Origin: Candidatus Chisholmbacteria bacterium RIFCSPLOWO2_01_FULL_49_14
GTDB taxonomy: Bacteria > Patescibacteriota > Microgenomatia > UBA1400 > Chisholmbacteraceae
Reading direction: 5' to 3'
Assembly: GCA_001816915.1 (NCBI GenBank)
Contig: MHCL01000017.1
Location: 1 to 32,490, forward strand
DNA length: 32,490 nucleotides
The position numbers were made by a program, and so were the translations under genes. The notes beneath the pieces are model-generated. The model was not told the DNA's origin. It made no database searches and worked only from the letters and a program-made list of their open reading frames with translations. Below are positions 8,643 through 17,185 of the stretch, one piece after another. Numbering within the stretch: the stretch's first letter is position 1; every line of letters starts with the position of its first letter.

Positions 8643-8731
8643 TGGTGCCCCCACCAGGAATCGAACCCCGAAGAACTCCTGCCTGATCCAGGGCTAACAG
8701 CCTCTGCTCTCAGTCGCATCGTCTACGGGGC
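8643..8731 (-). tRNA. Aberrant tRNA-like locus with encoded CCA; possible Asn(GTT) anticodon loop CTGTTAG
   Basis: GCCCC...GGGGGC-A-CCA acceptor ends, GGTTCGATTCC T-loop, CAG(A)GG-CTGTTAG-CCCTG stem with bulge; D-arm and T-stem are non-canonical. Confidence 0.4.
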
Positions 8732-8744
8732 AGGCCTAGATCGG

Positions 8745-8816
8745 TGTCCCTGGCAGGAATCGAACCTGCATCGGAGGTTTAGGAAACCTCTGCTCTATCC
8801 GTTGAGCTACGGGGAC
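8745..8816 (-). tRNA. tRNA-Arg(CCT)
   Basis: GTCCCCG...CAGGGAC acceptor; anticodon arm GAGGT-TTCCTAA-ACCTC. Confidence 0.95.
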
Positions 8817-8823
8817 TTCTGGG

Positions 8824-8895
8824 TCGGAGTGCCGGGAATTGAACCCGGTACCTCTCGGTCCCGAACCGAGCGTTCTACCGATGAACTACACTCCG
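8824..8895 (-). tRNA. tRNA-Pro(CGG)
   Basis: CGGAGTG...CACTCCG acceptor; anticodon arm CTCGG-TTCGGGA-CCGAG. Confidence 0.95.
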
Positions 8896-8982
8896 TAATG
8901 AGTACATGTGCAGTGTGCTCACTGATCGCAAACTTCCTCACTCGAATTCTATCACAACTCCTGACTCCCAAATCCTATACGC

Positions 8983-9011
8983 TTGACACTTCCTCATGTG
9001 ATATCATAACT
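8983..9011 (+). promoter_or_regulatory. Promoter-like site giving a leaderless or near-leaderless transcript of 9017-11206
   Basis: TTGACA-(16/17)-CATAACT, ATG 6 nt downstream. Confidence 0.5.
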
Positions 9012-9016
9012 TCAGC

Positions 9017-11206
9017 ATGGAACAGCGCGTTATTCTCGAGCTGCGAAATCCCAAAGATTCGGAAGAAACCCCGGAGGCTGCCGCCCAATTCTTCGCCGCC
9101 CTCCCCTACCTCAAATCCACGATTTGGCAGCATCTTGCCGGCACGCCGACTCCCATCTCCCTCGAGATAGCCACCATCAATCAAATCACCTATTTCATCA
9201 TGGTCATCCCCGCCGATGTCCAACAATATATCGAGTCGCAACTCTCCGCCTCCTACCCAAAGATCATCGTTTCGACAATCAAGGACTATCTTCCGGAAGT
9301 TGCCCAACTGAAACATCCCTCCGCCGCGCAATTGGTCCTCACATCCGCTTCTTATTTTCCCATTAAAACCTACAAAGAATTAAAAGACGTCGATCCCTTG
9401 GCAACCATTCTGGGCACCATGGCTAAAGCCCAAGCCGATGACTTCATGCTGGTTCAGTATCTGGTGAGTCCGGCTCCCAGAAATTGGCAATCAGCAGGAG
9501 CAAGCGCTGTAGAAAAGGGAGTGCCAGTCGTTGGCGGCGAACCGGGTGAGACCAAATCCCATCCGCAAAAAGATTTAATCGACCAGAAAATTTCGGAAAC
9601 CGGCTTCCGTGTGGGCATTAAACTCCTTACCGATTCCGAATCCAAATCGCGTTCCCAGCAGCTCTTGCAAAACCTCTCCGGTTCCTTCGGCTCCTTTTCC
9701 ATCGGCGAAGGCAATAGCCTGGGCCTCAAATACCCCCTGTTATCCAAGAAACAATTTCTGGCTTCCATCATCAGGCGTACCTTTCGTCATACGGCCGCGA
9801 GAAACTATCTGAATATATCAGAACTAGCCACACTATATCATCTTCCCAACCTGACGCTCTCAAAAATCAAGAACGTTGCCTGGGGGGCAAGCCTCCTCGG
9901 AGAACCGCCGGAAAATCTCCCGGTAGCCATGAATTTGACCGACGAGGAAAAGCGCGAAATCAACTTCATCGCCAGAACCGAATATAAAAATCGCACGCAG
10001 ATTTTCGGGATCAAACGGGAAGACCGCCGCCGGCACGTCTACGTCATCGGGAAGACCGGTACCGGAAAATCAACCCTCATCGCCAACCTCGCGATCGCCG
10101 ATATGCGAAACGGCGAAGGGGTAGCGGTGATCGACCCCCACGGGGATCTTTCCGAAATCCTTCTCGACTATATTCCCTCAAGCCGCATCAACGACGTCAT
10201 CTACTTTGATCCTTCCGACAGTGCCCGCGTCGTCCGCCTGAACCCCCTGGAAGTTACCGACCCAGCCCACGCCGAACTGGTGGCTTCCGGTATCGTCTCT
10301 ATCTTCTACAAGCTCTATTCCTACTCCTGGGGACCAAGGCTCGAATATATCCTGCGCAATACCCTCCTGACGCTCGTGCAGCGGCCAAACTCGACGCTGG
10401 ATGACGTTCCCCGGATGCTCACCGATGATTCCTTCCGCCAATCGGTCTTGGATAAGCTGCCGGATGATGTCCTGAAAGATTTCTGGATGCGGGAATACGC
10501 CAAAATGAACGAAAAACTGCGCAGTGAAGCCATCTCGCCGATCCTCAACAAAGTCGGCCAGTTCGTCACCAGCCCCACGATCCGCGGGGTGATCAGCTCG
10601 CCGGTCTCCTCAGTCAACCTTGAAGATCTGATGAACAACGGAAAAATTTTGATCGCCAATCTCGCGCAGGGAAAACTGGGAGAGGACAACGCCGCGCTCT
10701 TGGGCGCGATGCTCATCACCCGTTTGCAGCTGGCCGCCATGAACAGGATTAATATCCCGGAAAGCGAGCGCCGTGACTTCTTCCTCTACGTCGATGAGTT
10801 TCAGAACTTCGCGACGACGAGCTTCATCAAAATCCTCTCCGAGGCGAGGAAGTACCGATTGAACCTCATCCTCGCCAACCAGTATATGGCACAGCTTGTT
10901 GAAGAGCTTGAGAAAGCGATCTTCGGAAACATCGGCACGCTGGTGAGCTTCCTGGTCGGTGCGGAGGACGCGGCACGGCTCATGAAAGAATTCGGCGGCA
11001 TCTACACTGAAGAGGATCTCGTCAATTTGGGAAAATTCCAGATTGTGGCCAAACTCTCCATTGACAATGCGACGTCCGCGCCCTTTCCGGCCATAACCCT
11101 GCCTCTCCCCAAATCAAAAAACCAAAATCGCAAAAAAGTCCTGCGCGTCTCAAGCGAGCGCTACGCCAGACCGGTAAAAATAAACCCCCTCGGGCCGGAA
11201 GAATGA
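9017..11206 (+). CDS. VirD4/TraG/HerA-like DNA-translocation ATPase (type IV secretion/conjugation-type coupling ATPase)
   Basis: Walker A VIGKTGTGKSTLIANLAI, VAVIDPHGDL, LYVDEFQNF Walker B-like, ANQYMAQL. Confidence 0.85.
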   Translation: MEQRVILELRNPKDSEETPEAAAQFFAALPYLKSTIWQHLAGTPTPISLEIATINQITYFIMVIPADVQQYIESQLSASYPKIIVSTIKDYLPEVAQLKHPSAAQLVLTSASYFPIKTYKELKDVDPLATILGTMAKAQADDFMLVQYLVSPAPRNWQSAGASAVEKGVPVVGGEPGETKSHPQKDLIDQKISETGFRVGIKLLTDSESKSRSQQLLQNLSGSFGSFSIGEGNSLGLKYPLLSKKQFLASIIRRTFRHTAARNYLNISELATLYHLPNLTLSKIKNVAWGASLLGEPPENLPVAMNLTDEEKREINFIARTEYKNRTQIFGIKREDRRRHVYVIGKTGTGKSTLIANLAIADMRNGEGVAVIDPHGDLSEILLDYIPSSRINDVIYFDPSDSARVVRLNPLEVTDPAHAELVASGIVSIFYKLYSYSWGPRLEYILRNTLLTLVQRPNSTLDDVPRMLTDDSFRQSVLDKLPDDVLKDFWMREYAKMNEKLRSEAISPILNKVGQFVTSPTIRGVISSPVSSVNLEDLMNNGKILIANLAQGKLGEDNAALLGAMLITRLQLAAMNRINIPESERRDFFLYVDEFQNFATTSFIKILSEARKYRLNLILANQYMAQLVEELEKAIFGNIGTLVSFLVGAEDAARLMKEFGGIYTEEDLVNLGKFQIVAKLSIDNATSAPFPAITLPLPKSKNQNRKKVLRVSSERYARPVKINPLGPEE

Positions 11207-11262
11207 CAAATTCGGTCGAACTGTCTGGTTGACGGAATCGGTGGATGTGTTCCAAGAAACGG

Positions 11263-12126
11263 TTATTGTTCGAGATGTATGGCTGGAGAAAAGACCGGTA
11301 TCTCGTGATACAGGACCTCATCAAGTTCCACGAAGGGAATGGTACCTGCAGGAACCTGGAATGCTTTATCATGAACAAATTCTGTGTAGCCCGAATATGT
11401 AACCTTCATTTGGCGAAAAGCAACGGCTGTACCCGAACCAACGCAAAATGCCTCTTGAAAGTAGTGAGGGGTTTCCGGATCGGAAGAGATGACATTGACC
11501 GAGTTCTGGCAAGCTTCGATGATGAATATTTTATTTGCGTTCTTCTCGACAGTATCATAGACCTCCCGCTCCAATCCCGGCTCTGGAGACACGAGGGGAA
11601 TGCGAGTCAAGTTCACAGAACCATCAAATCCTCTGTAGGTGCCGCCTTGTCCCCAATCCGTTAACCATGATGGGTTTGGAGCTTCCGCTGAGGTAATAAA
11701 GACATGCTCCGGACGTACAACGGGATTTGGTCTTGCTTCAAAATAAACGTCCTCTCCGCTCGGATTATGAATGGAAGAAATAATGCCATTGTCGGATATT
11801 TCCTCAAAATAAGAAAATATCCTGGCTGCCGCATCGGGATCAAAACGCGCATCACCGAAATTGAACCAGCGAACAGAAGTCTGGGTCGTTTGAAAAACTC
11901 CGTTTTCTCTGACGGGCTGTTCTGCCATTTCCGGATAGTATCGTAGAACTTCCGGGTATTCAGAACCCAACCGTTCTCCTGAAAAAATTCCGAAACGGCG
12001 ATCAAGAAGATAGAGCCCCAGGCCGGCTGTGCCGACTGAGCCCGCAACAATCGCGGCTCGACGCGAAAAGTCCCGTTGACGTGCCGCCTGTCTTCTCCGG
12101 CTGCGCAGGCTCTCTTTTTTTGACAT
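11263..12126 (-). CDS. Hypothetical exported/membrane protein with N-terminal twin-Arg-like SRRAAIVAG + hydrophobic helix
   Basis: N-terminal RDFSRRAAIVAGSVGTAGLGLYLL; 287 aa. Confidence 0.6.
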   Translation of the reverse strand: MSKKESLRSRRRQAARQRDFSRRAAIVAGSVGTAGLGLYLLDRRFGIFSGERLGSEYPEVLRYYPEMAEQPVRENGVFQTTQTSVRWFNFGDARFDPDAAARIFSYFEEISDNGIISSIHNPSGEDVYFEARPNPVVRPEHVFITSAEAPNPSWLTDWGQGGTYRGFDGSVNLTRIPLVSPEPGLEREVYDTVEKNANKIFIIEACQNSVNVISSDPETPHYFQEAFCVGSGTAVAFRQMKVTYSGYTEFVHDKAFQVPAGTIPFVELDEVLYHEIPVFSPAIHLEQ

Positions 12127-12191
12127 AAAGTGGCTGAATACTACAACGCCAGATCAACGGTGTCAAAGTGGTTGAGCGCCAGCGCTACTTC

Positions 12192-12220
12192 TTGAGATCA
12201 CAGCTTATTTCCTGTACACT
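12192..12220 (+). promoter_or_regulatory. Promoter TTGAGA-17-TACACT, leaderless geometry relative to ATG 12229
   Basis: -10 ends 8 nt before ATG. Confidence 0.6.
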
Positions 12221-12228
12221 TCAAACCT

Positions 12229-12879
12229 ATGAGCAAATTCGTCATCGGCATCATCGGCATAACGGTCCTCATTCTGGTTATCGGCGTCGTCTTGACGAAT
12301 TCTTCAACTGTCACGACGAAGATAGACCCGCAAACTCTGCAAACAGAAATGGTTATCCAAGTAAGCGATTGGGTAAAGGGACCGGAAAATGCCAAGGCAA
12401 CGCTCATCGAATACAGCGATTTCCAGTGCCCCGCCTGCGCTTCATACTTCCCGCTTATAAACCAAGCGGTTGATGAGTTCAAAGACGGCCTGCGGGTCGT
12501 CTATCGGCATTACCCGATCCGGGAAATCCATCAAAATGCCCAGCTCTCCGCCCAAGCAGCGGAAGCTGCCGGCAAGCAGGGAAAATTCTGGGAGATGCAC
12601 GATAAGCTCTTTGACTTCCAAAGCGCTTGGTCGGAAAGCGGTAACGCTAAGGAAATGATCATCGGTTATGCGCAAGATATGGACTTGAACACCGACCAGT
12701 TCAGGACGGATTTGGACTCAAGCGAAGCGGCTGACAATGTGCAAAGCGACTATCAAAGCGGCTTGAGGTTGGGAATCAGTTCTACCCCGACATTTTTCTT
12801 AAACGGCACGAGAATCAAGAATCCCGGAACCTACGAAGAGTTAAAATCCCTCATCCAATCCGCCATCGACCAAAGCTAA
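12229..12879 (+). CDS. DsbA-family thioredoxin-like (Thioredoxin_4) membrane-anchored oxidoreductase
   Basis: N-terminal TM, SDFQCPACASYFP CxxC, STPTFFLNGTRIKNPGTYEELKSLI. Confidence 0.9.
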   Translation: MSKFVIGIIGITVLILVIGVVLTNSSTVTTKIDPQTLQTEMVIQVSDWVKGPENAKATLIEYSDFQCPACASYFPLINQAVDEFKDGLRVVYRHYPIREIHQNAQLSAQAAEAAGKQGKFWEMHDKLFDFQSAWSESGNAKEMIIGYAQDMDLNTDQFRTDLDSSEAADNVQSDYQSGLRLGISSTPTFFLNGTRIKNPGTYEELKSLIQSAIDQS

Positions 12880-12882
12880 TAA

Positions 12883-12916
12883 GACATACCTTGCAGGGAT
12901 CCTACCTTAAAGGTCA
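12883..12916. repeat. 34-bp repeat copy A: gacataccttgcagggatcctaccttaaaggtca
   Basis: Identical to 15082-15115; core related to 19837-19866 and 26291-26320. Confidence 0.95.
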
Positions 12917-13413
12917 GGAATCTGAGAAGCCTTTCGAAGCCCTTCCAAAAATCCTTTAACTCCCTCAACTGCGGTCCGCGTATTCCTGTGTTCTTCTCTT
13001 CCCTTGTCCGTATCAAATCGTGTCCACAGAATCTCAACTGGAAAATTCTCATCAGCGGGATCTACATACGAAAGTTTAATACGTTCCTCTTCCCTTCTCT
13101 CTGCTTCCCTACCAAAATCTTTAGAAATCTCTAACGTTCGCCGAGAATCAAGCTCCTCATAGCTGAGAATGTACTGGGTTCTATGCATTCGAAAAAGGTG
13201 AAAAGGAACATTGGGAGCGATATCTTTGAATAATTTAACTTCCCCAAAATTCTCTGCGGATAGAAGAAAAGACAAGTCTTTATCAAGGATATCACGAAAC
13301 TCCCCAATTAATCGTAGTGCATGCATAAACACATCATCGACAGCCAACAGCTCATCTGGAGAGCTGTCTCCTGTGATAATCGATCCTTCAGAATTTGTCA
13401 TAGATGACACCAA
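12907..13413 (-). CDS. Orphan protein, member of local paralogue family
   Basis: RLIGEFRDILDKD...TAVEGVKGFLEGLRKA pattern shared with the next two genes; its stop codon lies in repeat copy A. Confidence 0.65.
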   Translation of the reverse strand: MVSSMTNSEGSIITGDSSPDELLAVDDVFMHALRLIGEFRDILDKDLSFLLSAENFGEVKLFKDIAPNVPFHLFRMHRTQYILSYEELDSRRTLEISKDFGREAERREEERIKLSYVDPADENFPVEILWTRFDTDKGREEHRNTRTAVEGVKGFLEGLRKASQIPDL

Positions 13414-13418
13414 AATAA

Positions 13419-13916
13419 CTAAATCACTTGCTGAAAATCGACCAAAAATCCTTCGACTTGAGAAATCGCAGTTGGAGTCGAAAGGTGGAGTTCCAGACCT
13501 TCTTCATCCCAAATTTTATGGCTATCTCGTTTTCCCCTCTTAAATTTAATGAGGGCTGAATTATCAGGCTCCACACGCAAATCCATCATTACTGTCAGAT
13601 CTCCTTGGAGTTTCACTCCTGATAGTTCCCGGATAATCACTAACTCTTGGCCCAAACGGCCGTTATGACCCTTGATTGCACCGTAATCAATCGAATATCG
13701 AAAACTACCCCTCGTGATCTTAATCGGTTCGTGACCGAAGTTACTCCTGTCGTCAGGCTCTTCGCTGAGATAACCATCCACCAGGGTTTTCGAGAACTCG
13801 GGATCCGCTCTCAGGGTCTCTTTAAACAACCCGATTAATCGACTCGCTTCCGAAGTGATCTCAGCCAGGTTCAGTCGTCTCTCTTCACTTGGTGTTTCTG
13901 CTCCACCCCTATTCAT
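13419..13916 (-). CDS. Orphan protein, member of local paralogue family
   Basis: SRLIGLFKETLRADPEF...GSFRYSIDY...TAISQVEGFLVDFQQ. Confidence 0.7.
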   Translation of the reverse strand: MNRGGAETPSEERRLNLAEITSEASRLIGLFKETLRADPEFSKTLVDGYLSEEPDDRSNFGHEPIKITRGSFRYSIDYGAIKGHNGRLGQELVIIRELSGVKLQGDLTVMMDLRVEPDNSALIKFKRGKRDSHKIWDEEGLELHLSTPTAISQVEGFLVDFQQVI

Positions 13917-13926
13917 AATTCTCGGA

Positions 13927-13932
13927 AGTATA
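13927..13932 (-). promoter_or_regulatory. -10 box TATACT with leaderless-type spacing to ATG 13916
   Basis: TATACT-TCCGAGAATT-ATG, near-identical to the element upstream of 14051-15037. Confidence 0.6.
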
Positions 13933-14050
13933 CCACATCCTCCTGAAAAATCAACTATAGGCCATAACGGTACTCTTTTTAAACGCCAGGCGATCGCCGC
14001 TCAGTTAAAAAGAATCCTCGACGAGGAAAGCGAATGACACAGCAATAAAA

Positions 14051-15037
14051 CTATGCTGAATTTCTCAGAAGATCCTGAAGTTCCGTAATAAATCTCGCTA
14101 TTTCTGCCGTTGCAACCGCATTTCCTCTGGAGGATTTCATCTCTCCAGCTTCCGAAAAAGCTGATCTGTGCTCAATATATCCTAGATATTCTAGAATATA
14201 TCCTTGAGAAAGATAATCTATTTTTCTGAGAGTAATGCCCTCCAACTCTTGCTGTTGAACAAATCTAAGAGAGGGGAATTTAGAAATAGTAATCTCCTCC
14301 GTATCATCGAGCGATAGTTTACGTCTCACCTGGTAACGGAAACTCCCTTTGTCAAATTGAACATCAGCAATAAGCGGTGCAACATCTTCATGAGATTCGA
14401 ACAAATGAGCTCCCCTATAGTCGGCGAAAGCACGATCGAACTCCGTCGTCAACTGAGGAAAATCACGCAGAGCTCTCTTTATCTGATCGATCGCAAATTC
14501 TGCTCGCACTCTTAACCCAAAGGGGCTAAACTCAGCTTCAGCTGAATTCCTTAGGTCTTCCAAGAATTCTTCCGTTTGCTTTACGGCTGTAGGATCATCC
14601 TCGGATGAAAAGCTATTTCCATATTCATCACTAACGACTCTTTCATAACCAACGCGATGCCAGCGAGAAGGTTCTTCCCCTGAATCGTCCATCAGCGTCA
14701 CATGATCGGATAAGAAGCCCTCCCGCCCCACTGGTCTCCCAGTCCCAGGATGAGCAAGAAACCTGAGAATGTCAAGACTCCAGCGATCGCCGCCTTCAGG
14801 TCTCAGGGTAATATGGTAACGAAAATAACCACCTTCATGCTCGTATCGCAAAGGGTCGAAAACAATGCCAGACGGAAATTCATGGTACGGGGGTATATAT
14901 GGTTGTCTACCAAGTTGAGTCCGAAGATCGCGTAAAGTATCTATATACGCGCCCATCAACCTGTGCGTTTCCCGACCTAGCTCCTCATCGGACAATCTTT
15001 GTACTGCAAATGGTGCTTCTGTCTCTCTTGGACTCAT
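14051..15037 (-). CDS. Orphan protein with two tandem copies of the local paralogue domain
   Basis: Two repeats ending TAVKQTEEFLEDLRNSA and VATAEIARFITELQDLLRNSA, each with an internal G-x-FRY segment. Confidence 0.7.
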   Translation of the reverse strand: MSPRETEAPFAVQRLSDEELGRETHRLMGAYIDTLRDLRTQLGRQPYIPPYHEFPSGIVFDPLRYEHEGGYFRYHITLRPEGGDRWSLDILRFLAHPGTGRPVGREGFLSDHVTLMDDSGEEPSRWHRVGYERVVSDEYGNSFSSEDDPTAVKQTEEFLEDLRNSAEAEFSPFGLRVRAEFAIDQIKRALRDFPQLTTEFDRAFADYRGAHLFESHEDVAPLIADVQFDKGSFRYQVRRKLSLDDTEEITISKFPSLRFVQQQELEGITLRKIDYLSQGYILEYLGYIEHRSAFSEAGEMKSSRGNAVATAEIARFITELQDLLRNSA

Positions 15038-15047
15038 AATTCCCGGA

Positions 15048-15075
15048 AGTATACCACAACTAGTCTAGAATACAA
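15048..15075 (-). promoter_or_regulatory. Promoter TTGTAT-16-TATACT with leaderless-type spacing to ATG 15037
   Basis: TATACT-TCCCGGAATT-ATG. Confidence 0.65.
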
Positions 15076-15081
15076 CTATAG

Positions 15082-15115
15082 GACATACCTTGCAGGGATC
15101 CTACCTTAAAGGTCA
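15082..15115. repeat. 34-bp repeat copy B, identical to 12883-12916
   Basis: Direct base-for-base identity. Confidence 0.95.
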
Positions 15116-15143
15116 ATTCACTCACTGGAAACTGAAGACTTGT

Positions 15144-15176
15144 CCCTAAACCCTAACTCCTAACCCCTAAAACCTA
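15144..15176. repeat. Heptamer array ccctaaa/ccctaac/tcctaac/ccctaaa/acctact
   Basis: Period 7. Confidence 0.85.
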
Positions 15177-15188
15177 CTTCTTCTCTAC

Positions 15189-15226
15189 TATAAGCTATAA
15201 GCTAAAACCTAACCCCTAATCCCTAT
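15189..15226. repeat. Heptamer array tataagc/tataagc/taaaacc/taacccc/taatccc
   Basis: Period 7. Confidence 0.85.
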
Positions 15227-15228
15227 CT

Positions 15229-15699
15229 TTATTCTCTCTCTTCCTCGGAGTAGACGAAGACCTCAATATCCTTCTTGTATTCAAAAATCTCTTCCCGAGA
15301 GAAGATGAGCTTCTCTTCCTTCTGCGCCATCTCGATTGAATCGGAAGCGTGGATCAAATTAAGCTGTTGGGAGACCGCCAAATCCCCCCGGATCGAACCG
15401 GCCTCCGCCTCCCGGGCCTTGGTGATGCCGGTGAGCATGCGCACCGTCTGCACGCAGTCCAAGCCTTCCCAGAGCATGGCCACGACGGGCGCCACCTTCA
15501 TAAAACTCACCAACCTGGGGAAAAACGGTTTTCCCTTATGATGGGCGTACCAGTGTTCCAGCACCTCGTCCGTGAGTTGGAGCATCTTGATTCCAACGAG
15601 TTTCAGTCCCTTGCGCTCGAACCGGGAAATGATCTCGCCCACCAAACCCCGCTGCAACCCATCCGGTTTGACCATCACCACACTTCGTTGTGCCTGCAT
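15229..15699 (-). CDS. ndk: Nucleoside diphosphate kinase
   Basis: RSVVMVKPDGLQRGLVGEIISRFERKGLKLVGIKM, GSIRGDLAV, NLIHASDSIEMAQKE; SD CCGGAGGTACTATG. Confidence 0.95.
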   Translation of the reverse strand: MQAQRSVVMVKPDGLQRGLVGEIISRFERKGLKLVGIKMLQLTDEVLEHWYAHHKGKPFFPRLVSFMKVAPVVAMLWEGLDCVQTVRMLTGITKAREAEAGSIRGDLAVSQQLNLIHASDSIEMAQKEEKLIFSREEIFEYKKDIEVFVYSEEERE

Positions 15700-15713
15700 A
15701 GTACCTCCGGTTC

Positions 15714-15752
15714 AATGATAAATGAGTAATGAGTAATGAGTAATGAGTAATA
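15714..15752. repeat. Heptamer array (aatgagt)n immediately upstream of ndk
   Basis: aatgata + 4 x aatgagt + partial unit. Confidence 0.95.
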
Positions 15753-15768
15753 CCGTCATCTTTCAAAT

Positions 15769-15804
15769 CATTATTTCCTATTTCCTATTCATTATTTCCT
15801 CTAT
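15769..15804. repeat. Heptamer array attattt/cctattt/cctattc/attattt/cctctat
   Basis: Period 7; encodes the C-terminal EEIMNRK* of the M16 peptidase. Confidence 0.8.
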
Positions 15805-17106
15805 TGTAAGCAATTTCATGAACCGCTGTCTATGGGTTTTACTGTACGGCCCCACAATCGCCAAATTGAGATTCTTTTCTGTAAAAATCGTGCGCGCTAC
15901 GCGTACAATATCATCCCGGGTGACAGCAGAAATCCTGGAAAGATATTGGCTCGGCGTGAGAATTTTTCTCTCTAGAAGGAAGCGCCGGACAAAAAGATCG
16001 GCCAGATCATGACTGTCCTCAAGCTCCAGGATAAACCGGCCCTTGAGAAATTCTTTAGCCCGGGTTACTTCTTCCTCGGTGATGCTCCCTTCTCCTGTCT
16101 TCCTTGACACATTCCTGAACTGCTCGAGTACCAATCGCAACGCCGTGTCAATTTGGTTCGTATCGACTCCGGCGCTCACGCTCAAATCCCCGCAATCAAA
16201 ATAGGTATCAACATCAGCTTTGACGTAATACGCCAGTCCCCGTTTCTCGCGAATTTCCGTAAACAATCTCGAGCTGGCGCTGCCGCCCAGAATAACGGAC
16301 AACACACCTAACGCGTACCTGTCTTTATGCCCTCTCGGAAAAGTCCGAACTCCGAGGATGAAGTGCGACTGTCCGGTCTGCTTCTCAAAGAAGGAGACCG
16401 CGGGTTTTGCCTGCCGGAGAATGGCGGGCTTCCCCCAACCGTCTTTTCCTCGAGGTAAACCGGCAAAGGCTTGTCCAATGCTGTCTCGTATAACGGACAG
16501 GCCCAGCCCCGCATGCTTTATTCCGCCGACCACGCCGATAACCAGCCTTCCTGATGTATAGCGTTGCCGTAGATACGCCAGAAGGTCCTTGCGGGAAATT
16601 ACTTGCACGGAATTTCGGTTCCCGATCGTCTCTCTGCCGAGGCTCGTATTTCCGTAGATCAGCCGTTCATAGACGTCAGCGACTTTTTTCGGCGGGAGAT
16701 CATCGTACATGTTAATCTCCTCAATAATGACTCCCTTCTCTTTACTGACATCATTGGCAGCCAATCGCGGCCGCACCAGAATCTCCGAGAGGAGATCCGC
16801 GCCGCGCTGAAAATGAGAAGCGGCCAATTTGATATAGAAGCCGGTGAATTCCTTGCTCGTGTAGGCGTTAAATTCGCCGCCGATGGAATCAATCGCCGAG
16901 GTAACCTCATAGGCGGTCGGATATTTCTGCGTTCCTTTAAACACCATGTGCTCGAGGAAGTGGGAAATACCCGCCAGTTTCTCCGGCTCATCCCGACTGC
17001 CGGTGCGCACCATGACAAGCAAGGTCAAACTCGCAACACCCGCCATCGGCACAGTAAGAAGGGTAATTCCTGAAGGAAGGCTCAATCGATGATATGCGTC
17101 GTCCAC
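15778..17106 (-). CDS. M16-family zinc peptidase (insulinase/processing peptidase-like)
   Basis: ISHFLEHMVFKGT (HxxEH), GGEFNAYTSKEFTGFY, RGLAYYV. Confidence 0.95.
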   Translation of the reverse strand: MDDAYHRLSLPSGITLLTVPMAGVASLTLLVMVRTGSRDEPEKLAGISHFLEHMVFKGTQKYPTAYEVTSAIDSIGGEFNAYTSKEFTGFYIKLAASHFQRGADLLSEILVRPRLAANDVSKEKGVIIEEINMYDDLPPKKVADVYERLIYGNTSLGRETIGNRNSVQVISRKDLLAYLRQRYTSGRLVIGVVGGIKHAGLGLSVIRDSIGQAFAGLPRGKDGWGKPAILRQAKPAVSFFEKQTGQSHFILGVRTFPRGHKDRYALGVLSVILGGSASSRLFTEIREKRGLAYYVKADVDTYFDCGDLSVSAGVDTNQIDTALRLVLEQFRNVSRKTGEGSITEEEVTRAKEFLKGRFILELEDSHDLADLFVRRFLLERKILTPSQYLSRISAVTRDDIVRVARTIFTEKNLNLAIVGPYSKTHRQRFMKLLTIEEIMNRK

Positions 17107-17185
17107 GCCGCTATTGTAACACGCATTGGAGGAGTCGAAGAAAGAAAGTCAAAGATGTTTTTACGGTCTAAAGAAATATGTGGAG

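Noticed and set aside
8643-8731. 3' domain of a tmRNA
   Set aside because: The 5' acceptor partner is 89 nt away and normal tRNAs lie immediately upstream; no tag ORF seen.
8586-9170. 194-aa plus-strand ORF
   Set aside because: Runs antisense through three tRNA or tRNA-like genes and over the start of 9017-11206; spurious.
9017-11206. Evidence of a conjugative element
   Set aside because: The ATPase is VirD4/HerA-like, but no relaxase or mating-pair genes are nearby; similar ATPases are common chromosomal genes in CPR bacteria.
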